Shown: positions 12,616 to 12,938 of the stretch, piece after piece
Position numbering within the stretch: the stretch's first letter is position 1
Layout of the letters: the number at the start of each line of letters is the position of its first letter
Program-made: the position numbers and the translations under genes
Notes under the pieces: generated by a model
Told to the model about the DNA's origin: nothing
The model's database searches: none
The model's input: only the letters and a program-made list of their open reading frames with translations
Source: Collinsella aerofaciens
GTDB taxonomy: Bacteria > Actinomycetota > Coriobacteriia > Coriobacteriales > Coriobacteriaceae
Length of the DNA: 12,938 nt
Direction: 5' to 3'
NCBI RefSeq assembly: GCF_019131995.1
Contig: NZ_JAHONA010000042.1
Location: forward strand, 1-12,938

Positions 12616-12938
12616 CCCGATACCCTGAGGGCCGGACCGGCCGGCCCCGGGAGATCGGAGGACGGCATGTCCGGAAAGAAGAATAGGGGCTCCGCGAGGG
12701 CGGTCCCGAGGGCCTACGGAAGGCTCACGAGGCACGAGCGGGACACGGTCCAGAGGATGCTGGAGCGCGGGGCCTCGTGCAGGGAGATCGCGAGGGAGCT
12801 GGGCAGGTCGCCCTCGACGGTGAGCGCCGAGGTGGCGTCGCACAGGTTCGTGACGGCGCCGAAGTCCAGGCGCGGCGAGCGCGTGGACGCCTCCGCCGAC
12901 CTGTCGGCGGCCTGCCCGCGCCTGGCCGCGTGGCCGCG
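12596..12938 (+). mobile_element. Left part of an IS30-family-like insertion sequence (truncated by window)
   Basis: The element is inferred from the transposase-like gene starting at 12667 and the palindromic boundary at 12576-12615. The left end is set at the palindrome centre as a guess; it could lie anywhere between 12576 and about 12640. The right end, the second inverted repeat and any target duplication are outside the window. The element points away from aroF and sits upstream of its promoter. Confidence 0.6.
12667..12938 (+). CDS. IS30-family-like transposase, N-terminal part (truncated by window end)
   Basis: Ninety complete codons are visible and the frame is open to the window edge. 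Residues about 20-56 form the helix-turn-helix of IS30-type transposases: LTRHERDTVQRMLERGASCR followed by EIARELGRSPSTVSAEV. It would bind the element's ends; the catalytic DDE domain lies beyond the window. ATG at 12667 has GGAGGA 4 nt upstream. A GC-rich hairpin at 12629-12647 precedes the ribosome-binding site. Arginine is coded by AGG in 11 of 16 complete codons, unlike the CGC-rich aro genes, a sign of separate origin. The downstream CP-L-AAWPR stretch resembles the start of a cysteine-containing linker in some actinobacterial IS30 proteins, from memory only. A non-transposase HTH regulator is a less likely alternative. Confidence 0.8.
   Translation, partial: MSGKKNRGSARAVPRAYGRLTRHERDTVQRMLERGASCREIARELGRSPSTVSAEVASHRFVTAPKSRRGERVDASADLSAACPRLAAWP

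Noticed and set aside
1..12938. CRISPR array, phage genes, toxin-antitoxin pairs or known defence systems.
   Set aside because: No regularly spaced direct repeats and no matching protein motifs are visible; almost all space is taken by metabolic and transport genes.

Overview
The window reads as a chromosomal segment of a high-GC Gram-positive anaerobe, most likely a Coriobacteriia (Collinsella-like) actinobacterium. This is inferred from GC-rich codon use, the anaerobe-type shikimate enzymes, and the gene styles. No database comparison was possible.

Left part (1-3100), surface polysaccharide: the last 21 codons of a gene resembling the C-terminus of dTDP-4-dehydrorhamnose reductase, a strong bidirectional terminator, a membrane-anchored GT2 glycosyltransferase on the minus strand, then a divergent two-gene ABC exporter (permease and ATPase) of the Wzm/Wzt or TagG/TagH type. 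A tRNA-Arg(TCT) with its own terminator follows. Middle (3100-3760): a small, less GC-rich minus-strand gene that looks like a DUF4869 protein, with its own promoter-like -10.

Right part (3756-12517), aromatic amino acid operon: eight minus-strand genes run aroF, tyrA, aroB, aroA, aroC, pheA, aroE-aroK fusion, aroQ. Together they encode all seven shikimate steps plus chorismate mutase/prephenate dehydratase and prephenate dehydrogenase, i.e. everything from PEP + erythrose-4-P to phenylpyruvate and 4-hydroxyphenylpyruvate. Most junctions are 0-2 nt or overlapping. The exceptions are a 36-nt gap (tyrA-aroB) and two longer gaps, both filled by palindromic repeats (6771-6897 and 4303-4341) that share a GGGAC(A/G)GG core. 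The leader of aroF carries a terminator-like hairpin embedded in a possible 20-residue leader peptide whose Tyr codon abuts the hairpin, suggesting attenuation control.

Right edge (12576-12938): a perfect 40-bp palindrome followed by the start of an IS30-like transposase gene with strikingly AGG-rich arginine codons, truncated by the window. Most of the window is ordinary metabolism. The less ordinary signals are the aroF leader, the two repeat elements, and the palindrome at the insertion-sequence boundary.
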